Source of the DNA: Halarcobacter sp.
GTDB lineage: Bacteria > Campylobacterota > Campylobacteria > Campylobacterales > Arcobacteraceae
Assembly (NCBI RefSeq): GCF_963676935.1
Contig: NZ_OY781470.1
Coordinates: 2,514,680-2,578,679, forward strand
DNA length: 64,000 nt
Direction: 5' to 3'
Positions 54,277 to 63,097 of the stretch are shown in pieces (the stretch's first letter is position 1; every line of letters begins with the position of its first letter). Under the pieces are notes generated by a model. It saw only the letters and a list, made by a program, of their open reading frames with translations. It ran no database searches and had not been told where the DNA came from. Made by a program: the position numbers and the translations under genes.

Positions 54277-55447
54277 ATTTTCTTTTATACCATTAGTTCT
54301 TGTGCCACTATTTTTAAGTGCACAAGAAAAAAACAGCGTAGATGAAAAAATCCTTTCAGAAGACAGACTAAACTTGTTTAAATACAATAAAGACAAAAAT
54401 GAAGAAAGCAGTAGCAAGTTAAAAAAAGATTGGATTAATCCAATCAATTTATCCCTAACAAAAAGCAAGTCAGATACTTCAAATACTCTAAAAAGTGCCA
54501 TAAATATAAACCAACCGATTTTTAAAAGTGGAGGGATTTACAGTGCAATAAAATATGCAAGTGCCACTTACAAATATACAGATTATGATATAGATTTACA
54601 GAAAAAAGAGTTAATTAAAGAAGCAACAACAATGCTTTTTAATCTTAATATTTTAGATTTAAATATCAAAAAAAATGAACTTCTTCTAAAAAATGCAAAT
54701 ATTGATGTTGATAGGAAAAAAGAGCAAGTATTAAATGGATTTTTAGATACTTCAACATTAGATAATGCAATTTTAGATGCAAACTCAATCAAAAATACCT
54801 TAGCAGATTTATATTACCAAAAAGATGAACTTATCTTAAACTTTTCAAATATAGCAAGTGGTAAGTATACAAGCTTTGATTTACCAGTTTTAAGTTTAGT
54901 AGATGAGGATATATTTTTAAAAAGAAATTTAGAACTATCAAAAGCAAAAGCTGATGTTGAACAAAAAGATTATTACAGTGATATGATTGTTGCAAAATAT
55001 CTTCCAACAGTAAGCGTTGAAGCGAGTCATACACAATATCATGAGGATAAAGATGATGACATCTCAAATGAAAATATATACAGTTATGGATTATCTGTAT
55101 CAATGCCACTTGATGTAAGAACTTTTAATGATATTGAAACTGAAAGAATCAACTATTTAACAAGTAAACTAAACCTAAAGAATATAGAACTTGAAGAGAG
55201 AAATTTTTATAAAACAAAACTATCTAAATTAAAAATGCTAGAGAGTAAAAAGAAAATTGCTCAAGATGATTATAAACTTTATGATTCTTTATTAGAAGTT
55301 ATTATTGAGGAAAAAAATGCCGAGTTAAAAACTCAAAGTGATGTTGACACTCTTCAAAACTCTCAAAAAATCAAGTCCATAGAATTAAAAATCTATGAAC
55401 TTGAAAAACAAATTGAACTTTTAGATTTATACTCTAAAATAAGTTAG
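54254..55447 (+). CDS. TolC-family outer-membrane protein
   Basis: 397 residues, somewhat short for TolC. Signal peptide (LLKFSFIPLVLVPLFLSA), then two TolC/OEP repeats with long helices; INQPIFKSGGIYSAIKYASA and ATMLFNLNILDLNIKKNELLLKNA are typical. The second repeat has IVAKYLPTVSVEASHTQYH. It would form an outer-membrane export duct. No membrane-fusion or inner-membrane pump gene is nearby, so it must pair with one elsewhere. It overlaps argD by 23 bases. Confidence 0.8.
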   Translation: MHLQKLLKFSFIPLVLVPLFLSAQEKNSVDEKILSEDRLNLFKYNKDKNEESSSKLKKDWINPINLSLTKSKSDTSNTLKSAININQPIFKSGGIYSAIKYASATYKYTDYDIDLQKKELIKEATTMLFNLNILDLNIKKNELLLKNANIDVDRKKEQVLNGFLDTSTLDNAILDANSIKNTLADLYYQKDELILNFSNIASGKYTSFDLPVLSLVDEDIFLKRNLELSKAKADVEQKDYYSDMIVAKYLPTVSVEASHTQYHEDKDDDISNENIYSYGLSVSMPLDVRTFNDIETERINYLTSKLNLKNIELEERNFYKTKLSKLKMLESKKKIAQDDYKLYDSLLEVIIEEKNAELKTQSDVDTLQNSQKIKSIELKIYELEKQIELLDLYSKIS

Positions 55448-55468
55448 AGAAGAAGTTTTACTTCTTCT
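55448..55468. terminator. Shared convergent terminator, TolC-like gene / pyk
   Basis: AGAAGAAGT / ACTTCTTCT with loop TTT, directly after the TolC-like stop and overlapping the last codons of the minus-strand pyk, which are Lys-rich for this reason. Confidence 0.65.
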
Positions 55469-56909
55469 TTCCTTCTGGAAGTTCAAGATAATATTTCATC
55501 TCAGATGGAGTTAAAATCTTTATAGTATTTGTACTTCCTGGTTGTCCAACAGGATAACCAAATGTTGCTATATATGTTGACCTTTTATCTAACATACCCT
55601 TTTCATCAAGATGTTTTAACATCACTTGTATCATTCTTGAAGCACCAGCTTCTTTTATTTTTGCAATAGGTTCAACACCCCATAAAGCACACATTGGATT
55701 TAAAACTCTTCTTTTATGTGTAAACATATAAATGTTTGTTCTTGGTCTATATCTAGAGATTTTCATACCAGATAAACCTGAACTTGTAAGTGCTATGATA
55801 CCTTTTGCACCCATATCATCAGCAAGCTTTGTAGCTGTTGCTTGAATAACATCAAATTGATCATGGTAAGATAATTTATCATGTTTATCATATGGATATA
55901 TCTCTTCAGTCTTAGCGATAATATTTGCCATAGTTTCAACTGTATTGATTGGGTCAATACCAACAGCACTCTCTTCACTAAGCATAACAGCATCAGTACC
56001 ATCTAAAACAGCATTTGCAACATCAGAAATTTCTGCTCTAGTAGCTCTTTCATTATGTGTCATTGATAAAAGCATTTGTGTTGCTGTAATTACAGGGATG
56101 CAAGCTTCATTTGCTTTTTTAATAAGTCTCTTTTGAATTGTTGGAACCTCATAATAAGGTACTTCAATTCCTAAATCACCCCTTGCAACCATGATTCCAT
56201 CACTTTGATCAATTATTTCATCTATATTTTCAACTGCATCAAATTTTTCAATTTTTGCAACTAATTTACCTTTATAATCCCCTAAAAGCTTTCTTGCATT
56301 CTTCATATCATTTGCATTTTGTACAAATGAGATTGCAAAATAGTCAACCTTATTTTTGACACCCCAAGCAATATCTTTTTTATCTTTTTCAGTAATTACA
56401 TTAATATCAATTACAGTATTTGGAAAATTTATACCCTTTTTAGAACTTAATATTCCTTGGTTTTCAACTATTGCTTTTACTTCTTTACCTGTTTCAATAA
56501 CTTTTGCTCTAATTGTTCCATCATACAAATAAATATACTCATCCACTTTTACTTTATCAAGAAGTTCAGGATAATTTGTTGACATTATATATTTTTTATC
56601 TGCTTGCTTATAGCCAACTATTTCATCTTTTAAAAATGTTATTTCATCACCTCTAAAAAGTTCAAATTGTTCTTTTAATTCACCAATTCTAACCTTTGGT
56701 CCAGAAATATCTTGAAGTACTGATATAGTTGTATTTAAATTATTCATTGCAGTTCTAATATTTTTCAATGTTTCACTATGATACTCATGATCACCATGAG
56801 AAAAGTTAAGTCTAAACATATTTGCACCAGCTTTGATTAGCCCTTCAATCATATCTACACTATTACTTGCTGGTCCTAAAGTTGCTAAAATTTTTGTTTT
56901 TTTATACAT
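55458..56909 (-). CDS. pyk: Pyruvate kinase
   Basis: 483 residues. KTKILATLGPASNS at the start, MFRLNFSHGDHEYHSE with the conserved Asn/Ser/His, the catalytic Lys in KLVAKIEKFDAVENIDEI and VARGDLGIEVP, then MLSEESAVGIDPINTV. It converts PEP and ADP to pyruvate and ATP. With fruBKA it makes a route from fructose toward pyruvate plausible. Monocistronic. Confidence 0.96.
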   Translation of the reverse strand: MYKKTKILATLGPASNSVDMIEGLIKAGANMFRLNFSHGDHEYHSETLKNIRTAMNNLNTTISVLQDISGPKVRIGELKEQFELFRGDEITFLKDEIVGYKQADKKYIMSTNYPELLDKVKVDEYIYLYDGTIRAKVIETGKEVKAIVENQGILSSKKGINFPNTVIDINVITEKDKKDIAWGVKNKVDYFAISFVQNANDMKNARKLLGDYKGKLVAKIEKFDAVENIDEIIDQSDGIMVARGDLGIEVPYYEVPTIQKRLIKKANEACIPVITATQMLLSMTHNERATRAEISDVANAVLDGTDAVMLSEESAVGIDPINTVETMANIIAKTEEIYPYDKHDKLSYHDQFDVIQATATKLADDMGAKGIIALTSSGLSGMKISRYRPRTNIYMFTHKRRVLNPMCALWGVEPIAKIKEAGASRMIQVMLKHLDEKGMLDKRSTYIATFGYPVGQPGSTNTIKILTPSEMKYYLELPEGKKK

Positions 56910-57043
56910 GGGCTTCTCCTAGTTTTTGTTTTGACATTATATCAAATCTAATTTACATTCAAGTTACACTCTTTTGTATAAAATACACAATAAATCCACT
57001 TGAAAATGTTACTATATAATACTAAAAAATAGGAGTCTTTACT

Positions 57044-57772
57044 ATGAAATTTTTGTCAGTTTATAAACAATTTCTAATATTCTTTATCATAACTATACTT
57101 CTTAGTGGATGTGCTCAAAAACGAGATTATGAATATACAGGTTCAAATACTCAAACAGGAGCTATTATTGGAGGTATATTAGGAGCATTGATTGGTGCAA
57201 GCACAAAAGGCAATAGTAAAGCAAAAAGAGCTCTTATTGGTGGAGTAATTGGAGCATCAGTTGGGGGAGCAATTGGTTATTCTATTGAGAAGCAAGCAGA
57301 AGATGTAGCAAAAGAACTTGATACAAAAGTTGATAATAGTTCTGATGCAATTAAAAATGAAAACAAAGACTTAATTGTTTCAAATACAGATAAATATGTA
57401 AAAATCACACTAAAAGAGAGTATGGTATTTGCAACAGATTCAGCTTATCCTACTAATGAAGCATCACAAAGAATTAATAAAATCTCTAAGGTTTTAAGAA
57501 ATTATCCTAACACTACTGTGCAAGTTGTAGGATTTACAGATAATAGAGGAAGCTATTTATATAATCTTAAACTATCAAAAAAAAGAGCTTTAAACGTAGG
57601 ACAAGTATTATATGAAAGTGGAATTACAAATGAAGTGTTTTCAAAAGGATGTTCTTACGAAAAACCTATAGTTCCAAATGATTCTTTGGAGAATATGGCT
57701 TTAAATAGAAGAGTAGAAATATATCTATATCAAGATGTTAATAAAATAGTCGACCCTTGTAAAAATTATTAA
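57044..57772 (+). CDS. OmpA-family lipoprotein with glycine zipper
   Basis: 242 residues. Lipoprotein signal with lipobox LLSGCAQ (Cys24). Two glycine-zipper segments, TGAIIGGILGALIGAST and ALIGGVIGASVGGAIGYS (about 36-85). The OmpA-C peptidoglycan-binding domain (about 120-240) has VVGFTDNRGSYLYNLKLSKKRA and LNRRVEIYLY. It anchors the outer membrane to the cell wall. RBS AGGAGT precedes the ATG. Confidence 0.9.
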   Translation: MKFLSVYKQFLIFFIITILLSGCAQKRDYEYTGSNTQTGAIIGGILGALIGASTKGNSKAKRALIGGVIGASVGGAIGYSIEKQAEDVAKELDTKVDNSSDAIKNENKDLIVSNTDKYVKITLKESMVFATDSAYPTNEASQRINKISKVLRNYPNTTVQVVGFTDNRGSYLYNLKLSKKRALNVGQVLYESGITNEVFSKGCSYEKPIVPNDSLENMALNRRVEIYLYQDVNKIVDPCKNY

Positions 57773-57796
57773 AAATTTTAAAATTTTTAATAATTT
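57763..57796. terminator. 34-bp all-A/T palindrome after the OmpA-family gene
   Basis: AAATTATTAAAAATTTT is followed directly by its perfect complement, giving a gapless 17-bp palindrome seven bases before to 24 bases after the gene end. It probably acts as a weak terminator. Confidence 0.45.
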
Positions 57797-57829
57797 CACT
57801 TTTTTCACACTATTTTTATTTAGAATTCT

Positions 57830-57994
57830 TTTGGATTTGTACCCTAACAAAATCTACTTTTATCTAAAGGTTAAATCCTTTAGATTTTAAGCCCGAGGTT
57901 TATCTAGTAGATATTAATTGAACGATAAAACAAAAATATTAAAAAAATTTAAATCATTAAGCTATAAAGGGTTAGCCACCTTTATAGCTTTTTT
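57830..57994 (+). ncRNA. Candidate structured RNA or attenuator upstream of the methyltransferase
   Basis: A promoter-like TTTAGAAT lies at about 57819-57827. Next come a nested structure and a terminator. An outer stem joins ATCTACT (57852-57858) and AGTAGAT (57906-57912). Inside it is the hairpin ATCTAAAGG / CCTTTAGAT (57862-57870 and 57877-57885). The transcript would end in AAGCTATAAAGG / CCTTTATAGCTT (57959-57970 and 57979-57990) plus T-run. No ORF is present. It may be a small RNA of about 165 bases, or a 5' leader with an attenuator for the gene at 58010. No known RNA family was recognised. Confidence 0.4.
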
Positions 57995-58009
57995 AGATAA
58001 ACTTCTATC

Positions 58010-59020
58010 ATGAAAAAAGAAAAATTTAGTGATTACTTCAACAAGTGGCTATACAGTAACAACGGATACTATTCAAACTATAAAACAATTGGTAAAGAAG
58101 GGGATTTTTTCACTTCTGTTTCAACCTCATCTTTTTTTGGTGGTTCAATAGGTAAAAAAATTGTTGATACTATAAAAAAAGGTACCTTACCCCAAAATAC
58201 AACTATTTTAGAAGTGGGTGCGCATCATGGTTATTTGCTTGCTGATATTATTCAATTTATCTATACCCTTGAACCAAAACTTCTTGATACACTTAATTTT
58301 GCCATTGTAGAAAGATTTGAAAACTTACAAATACAACAAAAAAACTATTTAGAAAAGTCTTTTGGTGATGCCATAAAATTAACTCATTATAAAGATATAA
58401 GTGAAGTTGTTTTACCCCACGCTTTTATAGTTGCAAATGAGATATTTGATGCCTTTGCATGTGAATTAGTATATACAAAAAATGAACAATTAAATATGGC
58501 ATTTGTAAAGAACCACAAGATATTTTTTGAACCCTGCAATGATGAAAAGATTATAAATCATTGTAAAAAATATAAGATTGAAAAGGGGGAGATTGCAATT
58601 GGTTATGAAGATTTTGCCCAAACTATATGCAAAAACATAAAAAACTTTTCTTTTTTAACTTTTGATTATGGAGATAGAATCCCTAGAAATGATTTTTCTA
58701 CAAGAATCTACTTTAAACATGAAGTTTTCCCAATTTTTGAAGAAAAATTAAAACTTGAAAATTACTATTTAAAAGCTGATATAACTTACGATGTATATTT
58801 TAAACACTTAAGTGATTGTTTTGAGAAGCTAAATGTAAAAAATATAACTTTTAAAACACAAGTTCAAGCCTTGATTGATTTTGGGATTACTGAACTTTTA
58901 GAACTTTACAAAAAAAATGTAGATGAAAACTCATATTTAAGAGAATCACAAAAAATAAAAACATTAATTGAACCAACAGGAATGGGGGATAGATTTAAAA
59001 TGCTACTTATTGAAAAGTAG
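58010..59020 (+). CDS. MidA/NDUFAF7-like SAM-dependent methyltransferase
   Basis: 336 residues. The start FSDYFNKWLYSNNGYYS followed by GDFFTSVSTSSFFGG and the SAM-binding segment ILEVGAHHGYLLADIIQF match COG1565 (MidA/NDUFAF7), whose mitochondrial member methylates an arginine of complex I. IVANEIFDAFACELV is the second family motif. The bacterial target is unproven. The ATG follows a terminator hairpin by 15 bases and lacks a clear ribosome site. Confidence 0.8.
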   Translation: MKKEKFSDYFNKWLYSNNGYYSNYKTIGKEGDFFTSVSTSSFFGGSIGKKIVDTIKKGTLPQNTTILEVGAHHGYLLADIIQFIYTLEPKLLDTLNFAIVERFENLQIQQKNYLEKSFGDAIKLTHYKDISEVVLPHAFIVANEIFDAFACELVYTKNEQLNMAFVKNHKIFFEPCNDEKIINHCKKYKIEKGEIAIGYEDFAQTICKNIKNFSFLTFDYGDRIPRNDFSTRIYFKHEVFPIFEEKLKLENYYLKADITYDVYFKHLSDCFEKLNVKNITFKTQVQALIDFGITELLELYKKNVDENSYLRESQKIKTLIEPTGMGDRFKMLLIEK

Positions 59021-59025
59021 CATTT
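58998..59025. terminator. Convergent terminator overlapping the methyltransferase end
   Basis: AAATGCTACTT / AAGTAGCATTT with a 6-base loop. It covers the last codons and stop of the methyltransferase and touches the stop of the DUF779 gene. Confidence 0.55.
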
Positions 59026-59401
59026 ATGATTCTAATTTTTTAATCTCTTCATACTCTTCATCTGAAAATATTCTTGAACGAGTTATAAACTGATATCCAT
59101 GGTCGATTTCAATTGAAAAAGAGTTTCCAAAAGCTGCTTTTTCCTCTTTTACATCAATTATTATCTGTGAGTGTCTAAAATACTCAAATTGATCTTTGTC
59201 TATAAAAAATTCACAGCCACAAATTTCACCTAATTTTACATTTCTACTAGGTACATAAAAATCGCCTTTTTCATAACACATAGGAGCTGTACCATCACAA
59301 CATCCACCACTTTGATTAAAGACCAAATCCCCATGCTCTTTTTTTAACATTTCAACAACTTCTTTTGCATCGTCACTTACGATAACTCTTCTTGTATCCA
59401 T
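59024..59401 (-). CDS. DUF779-family protein
   Basis: 125 residues. FNQSGGCCDGTAPMCYEKGDF near 28-48 and GEICGCEFFIDKDQFEYF near 58-75 hold five Cys and are the DUF779 signature; SIEIDHGYQFITRSRIFSDEE closes it. The family is usually encoded beside acetaldehyde/aldehyde dehydrogenases, as here. The Cys residues may bind a metal. Its role is unknown; it may be an accessory factor of the dehydrogenase. It starts 48 bases after that gene with a hairpin between. Confidence 0.85.
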   Translation of the reverse strand: MDTRRVIVSDDAKEVVEMLKKEHGDLVFNQSGGCCDGTAPMCYEKGDFYVPSRNVKLGEICGCEFFIDKDQFEYFRHSQIIIDVKEEKAAFGNSFSIEIDHGYQFITRSRIFSDEEYEEIKKLES

Positions 59402-59413
59402 AATTTATCCTTT

Positions 59414-59437
59414 AATATAGGGAATAATCCCTATATT
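59414..59437. terminator. Hairpin between the aldehyde dehydrogenase and DUF779 genes
   Basis: AATATAGGG / CCCTATATT with a 6-base loop, between the two minus-strand genes. It may partly end the dehydrogenase transcript or mark a processing site. Confidence 0.45.
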
Positions 59438-59449
59438 TATTAATATCTA

Positions 59450-60955
59450 TTAAAAGAATCCTAAGGCATTTTTGCTGTAAGAAGTTAAGATATTTTTTGT
59501 ATGTCTGTATGAATTTAACATCATCATATGAGTTTCTCTACCTATACCTGATTTTTTATATCCACCAAATGAAGCATGAGAAGGATACATATGGTAGCAG
59601 TTTACCCAAACTCTACCTGCTTGAATTGCTCTTGACATTTTGTGTAATTGATGTGCATCTCTTGACCATACACCAGAACCTAATCCATATACAGTATCAT
59701 TTGCAATTTCAATTGCTTCCTCTTCATCTTTAAAAGTAGTAACAGCTAATACTGGTCCAAAAATCTCTTCTTGGAAAATTCTCATTTTATTGTGACCTTT
59801 AAAGATTGTTGGTTTAATATAGAATCCATTTGGATGTTTTTCAGACTCATAAGCTTCACCACCAATTAAACACTCAGCACCCTCTTCTTTACCGATTTTA
59901 ATATAATCTAAGATTTTCTCTTTTTGGTTAAGAGAGCATTGAGCTCCCATCATATTTTCAACATCAAGAGGATCACCTAATTTAATAGCTTTCACTCTTT
60001 CTAATACTCTTTTCATAAATGGCTCATAAATTGACTCTTGAATAAGTGCTCTTGATGGACAAGTACAAACCTCACCTGAGTTAAATGCAAATAATACTAA
60101 TCCTTCAATAGCTTTGTCAAAGAACTCATCATCTGCATCCATAATTGATTCAAAGAATATATTTGGAGATTTTCCACCAAGTTCCAGTGTTGAAGGAATA
60201 ATATTTTCAGTTGCATATTGCATAATTAACTGACCAGTTGTAGTTTCCCCTGTAAATCCTACTTTTTTAATATCTGGGTGAGTTGCTAAATATTTACCTA
60301 TTTTACCACCTGAACCATTAATAATATTTATAACACCTTTTGGTAAAACATTTTGAATTGTTTCCATTAATAATAAAATTGATTTTGGTGTAGCTGATGC
60401 TGGTTTCATAACAACACAATTTCCAGCTGCTAATGCAGGAGCTAATTTCCATGCTGCCATTAATAATGGAAAATTCCATGGAATAATTTGTGCTACAACT
60501 CCATATGGTTCAAAAACCTCTTGTGAAATTGTATCTTCATCAAGATCAGCAACTGTACCTGATTCAGCTCTAATAACTGATGCAAAATATCTAAAATGAT
60601 CAACAACTAAAGGTAAGTCAGCATTTAGTGTTTCTCTAACAGTTTTACCATTATCTAAAGTTTCAACAACTGCAAGAGCTTCAAGATTTGCTTCAATTGC
60701 ATCTGCAACTCTATTTAACATTGTACTTCTTTCGATTACTGAAGTGTGTTTATAAGATTCAAAAGCTGTTTTTGCAGCTTGTACAGCTAATTCAACATCC
60801 TCTTCATTTGATCTTGGAATTCTTGTTAAAACATCACCATCAACAGGTGAAATATTATCAAAATACTCGCCACTTTTTGGAGCTACCCATTCTCCACCAA
60901 TAAAATTCTCATATTGAGGCTTAAAAGTTGGTTTTTCATAAATTTTAGCAGACAT
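59450..60955 (-). CDS. NAD-dependent aldehyde dehydrogenase (AcoD/ExaC-like)
   Basis: 501 residues. IIPWNFPLLMAAWKLAPALA (NAD site), the catalytic Glu in STLELGGKSPNIFF, and the catalytic Cys in FNSGEVCTCPSRALI; FGGYKKSGIGRETHMMML at the C-terminus is typical. CTCPSR is found in the ExaC/AcoD acetaldehyde dehydrogenase group, usually linked with DUF779 as here. It would oxidise acetaldehyde or other short aldehydes to acids. It is divergent from the FIST kinase; AAAGGAAATGAT precedes the ATG. Confidence 0.9.
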   Translation of the reverse strand: MSAKIYEKPTFKPQYENFIGGEWVAPKSGEYFDNISPVDGDVLTRIPRSNEEDVELAVQAAKTAFESYKHTSVIERSTMLNRVADAIEANLEALAVVETLDNGKTVRETLNADLPLVVDHFRYFASVIRAESGTVADLDEDTISQEVFEPYGVVAQIIPWNFPLLMAAWKLAPALAAGNCVVMKPASATPKSILLLMETIQNVLPKGVINIINGSGGKIGKYLATHPDIKKVGFTGETTTGQLIMQYATENIIPSTLELGGKSPNIFFESIMDADDEFFDKAIEGLVLFAFNSGEVCTCPSRALIQESIYEPFMKRVLERVKAIKLGDPLDVENMMGAQCSLNQKEKILDYIKIGKEEGAECLIGGEAYESEKHPNGFYIKPTIFKGHNKMRIFQEEIFGPVLAVTTFKDEEEAIEIANDTVYGLGSGVWSRDAHQLHKMSRAIQAGRVWVNCYHMYPSHASFGGYKKSGIGRETHMMMLNSYRHTKNILTSYSKNALGFF

Positions 60956-61041
60956 ATCATTTCCTTTTATATATTAAAATGAAAAAATCATATACGTAAA
61001 GTGTATTAATCTTTTCTTGATGAAATCTTACTGTATAAATA

Positions 61042-61121
61042 TAGCTTGAATTTAGCCTGAATATAGCCTGAATATAGCGTTAATTTTTTTGTTTCCAAAT
61101 AGCCCATTTTTAGCCATTTTT
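61042..61121. repeat. Array of 11-bp direct repeats, candidate OmpR/PhoB-type operator
   Basis: Four head-to-tail 11-bp units: TAGCTTGAATT (61042), TAGCCTGAATA (61053), TAGCCTGAATA (61064) and TAGCGTTAATT (61075). After 14 bases come two more, TAGCCCATTTT (61100) and TAGCCATTTTT (61111). All start TAGC. The period is one DNA turn, as in binding sites of OmpR/PhoB regulators. It lies between the divergent aldehyde dehydrogenase and FIST kinase genes. Confidence 0.7.
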
Positions 61122-61162
61122 TAATAAAAATATCTATTATATTTTTTTTAAAAAAAATATTT

Positions 61163-63097
61163 ATGATACAATTTTGTATGAAAACTTTTAACTATAATAT
61201 TAAAAATGGTATTGAAAATAGCAATATTAATCTAGAACTATTAAAAAATGAAGAAAATATATTAATACAAATTTTTTGTGGTCAAGGATATAGTAATTTA
61301 AAAGATATTATAGAAAAACTAAAAAAAGAACTCCCCCAATCAATTATTATTGGTACAACAACTGATGGAGAGATTAAAAATACCTCTATTACAACATCTA
61401 ATACCATCATTTCAATCTCAATATTTAAAGAAACTAAAATTTTAGCCTCTTATGCAGATGATAAAAACTCTTTTAATAATGGTTTTAATCTGGCAAAAAA
61501 TTTAGTTACTAGTAATACAAAACTTCTAATACTATTTACAGATGGAACAACAACAAATGGAGAAAACTTTTTAAAAGGTGTAGAGTCTTTTAGTAATACA
61601 ACTCCAATATGTGGGGGAATGGCAGGAGATAATGGAAAGTTTACACAAACATTTATTTCATGCCAAGATAAAATTTTAAAAAGTGGTGCAGTTGGTGTTT
61701 CTTTAAATTCTGATAAATTAAAAGTTCATAACGATTATAGATTTAATTGGTCCCCAATTGGTATTGAACATACAATTGATAAAATTGAAGATAATAGAGT
61801 TTATAGTATAAATGGGATGTCCCCTGTTGAGTTTTATGCAAAATATTTAGGAGAAGATGTTGCAATGGCACTGCCTGCAACAGGGATAGAATTTCCACTT
61901 ATAGTTGAGAAAGATGGTATTCCTACGGCAAGAGCAGTAATTGCTAAGCATAGCGATGGAAGTGTAAGTTTTGCAGGAAATTTGGAAGAGGGAGATAAGG
62001 TAAAATTAGGTTTTGGAAATGCTGAGATGATTATGCAAAATCCTATAGAAAGCCTAAATAACTTAAGTTCAATGAAACCTGAAAGTTTTTTTCTATTTTC
62101 ATGTATGGCAAGAAGAAGATATATGCCAAGCTTTATCCAAGTAGAGGTGGAACCCTTTGCAAAAATTGCACCCACTTCTGGTTTTTTTACCTATGCAGAG
62201 TTTTATCACAATGGAACTAATAATCTTCTTTTAAATCAAACATTGACAATAGTTGCACTTACAGAAGATTCTTCTGAAAGTGACTTTAAAGAGTTAAATC
62301 TAGAACCAAAAGAAAAGAATGAACATGCGAGAACAATAAGAGCTTTAACTCATCTTATACAACAATCAACAAAAGATTATGATAAACAAACTGCAAAATT
62401 AAATGAAGAAAAATTATATACCCATAATCTATTAGCTGCACAAAAACAGTTTTTAAGACATACAATTCATGAAACAAACACACCTTTATCTTCTATTATG
62501 TGGAATGTTGAACTACATGAAATGGAATTAGGAAAAAGTAGATACTTATCAAACATTGAAGTTGCTATGAAAAATCTTTTTTCAATCTATGATGATTTAA
62601 GTTATCTAGTAAAAAGAGATCAAATAAATTATTCTACTCAAAGAATTGATTTAACAGATTACCTTAGAAGTAGAATTGATTTTTTCTTTCAAGTTGCATT
62701 AAAAGCAAAATCTAAATTAATATTTGATAGCTCAAATAAATCTCGTTTTATAAATTTTAATGAAACAAAACTTCAAAGAATCATAGACAATAATTTAACA
62801 AATGCGATAAAATATACTTTTGAAAACGAAGATATACATATTGTACTTTATGAAGAAAATGATTTTTTTAAACTTCAGTTTACAAGCCATTCAAGTGTAA
62901 TTCAAGAACCTCAAAAAATTTTTGAAGAGTATTATAGAGAAGAGAAATTAAAAGAGGGTTTTGGCTTAGGTTTAAATTTAGTAAAAAAAATATGTGATGA
63001 GGAAGATGTAAAAATAAAAGTAGAATCAAACAACTATTTTACAACTTTTTCATATTACTTTAAAAAGGAAGATAAAGATGAAAATTCTATTACTTGA
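61163..63097 (+). CDS. FIST-domain sensor histidine kinase
   Basis: 644 residues with no membrane helix, so probably cytoplasmic. FIST_N (about 30-225; IIIGTTTDGEIKN, LLILFTDGTTTNGENFL, GGMAGDNGKFTQTFI) and FIST_C (about 226-368) form a small-ligand sensor. Then a coiled coil and the kinase: phospho-His436 in LRHTIHETNTPLSSIMW, N-box NNLTNAIKYTF and G-box GFGLGLNLVKKI. The start may instead be the ATG at 61178; neither has a good ribosome site. It overlaps the response regulator by 20 bases. FIST domains are thought to bind amino acids or similar small compounds. Confidence 0.88.
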   Translation: MIQFCMKTFNYNIKNGIENSNINLELLKNEENILIQIFCGQGYSNLKDIIEKLKKELPQSIIIGTTTDGEIKNTSITTSNTIISISIFKETKILASYADDKNSFNNGFNLAKNLVTSNTKLLILFTDGTTTNGENFLKGVESFSNTTPICGGMAGDNGKFTQTFISCQDKILKSGAVGVSLNSDKLKVHNDYRFNWSPIGIEHTIDKIEDNRVYSINGMSPVEFYAKYLGEDVAMALPATGIEFPLIVEKDGIPTARAVIAKHSDGSVSFAGNLEEGDKVKLGFGNAEMIMQNPIESLNNLSSMKPESFFLFSCMARRRYMPSFIQVEVEPFAKIAPTSGFFTYAEFYHNGTNNLLLNQTLTIVALTEDSSESDFKELNLEPKEKNEHARTIRALTHLIQQSTKDYDKQTAKLNEEKLYTHNLLAAQKQFLRHTIHETNTPLSSIMWNVELHEMELGKSRYLSNIEVAMKNLFSIYDDLSYLVKRDQINYSTQRIDLTDYLRSRIDFFFQVALKAKSKLIFDSSNKSRFINFNETKLQRIIDNNLTNAIKYTFENEDIHIVLYEENDFFKLQFTSHSSVIQEPQKIFEEYYREEKLKEGFGLGLNLVKKICDEEDVKIKVESNNYFTTFSYYFKKEDKDENSIT

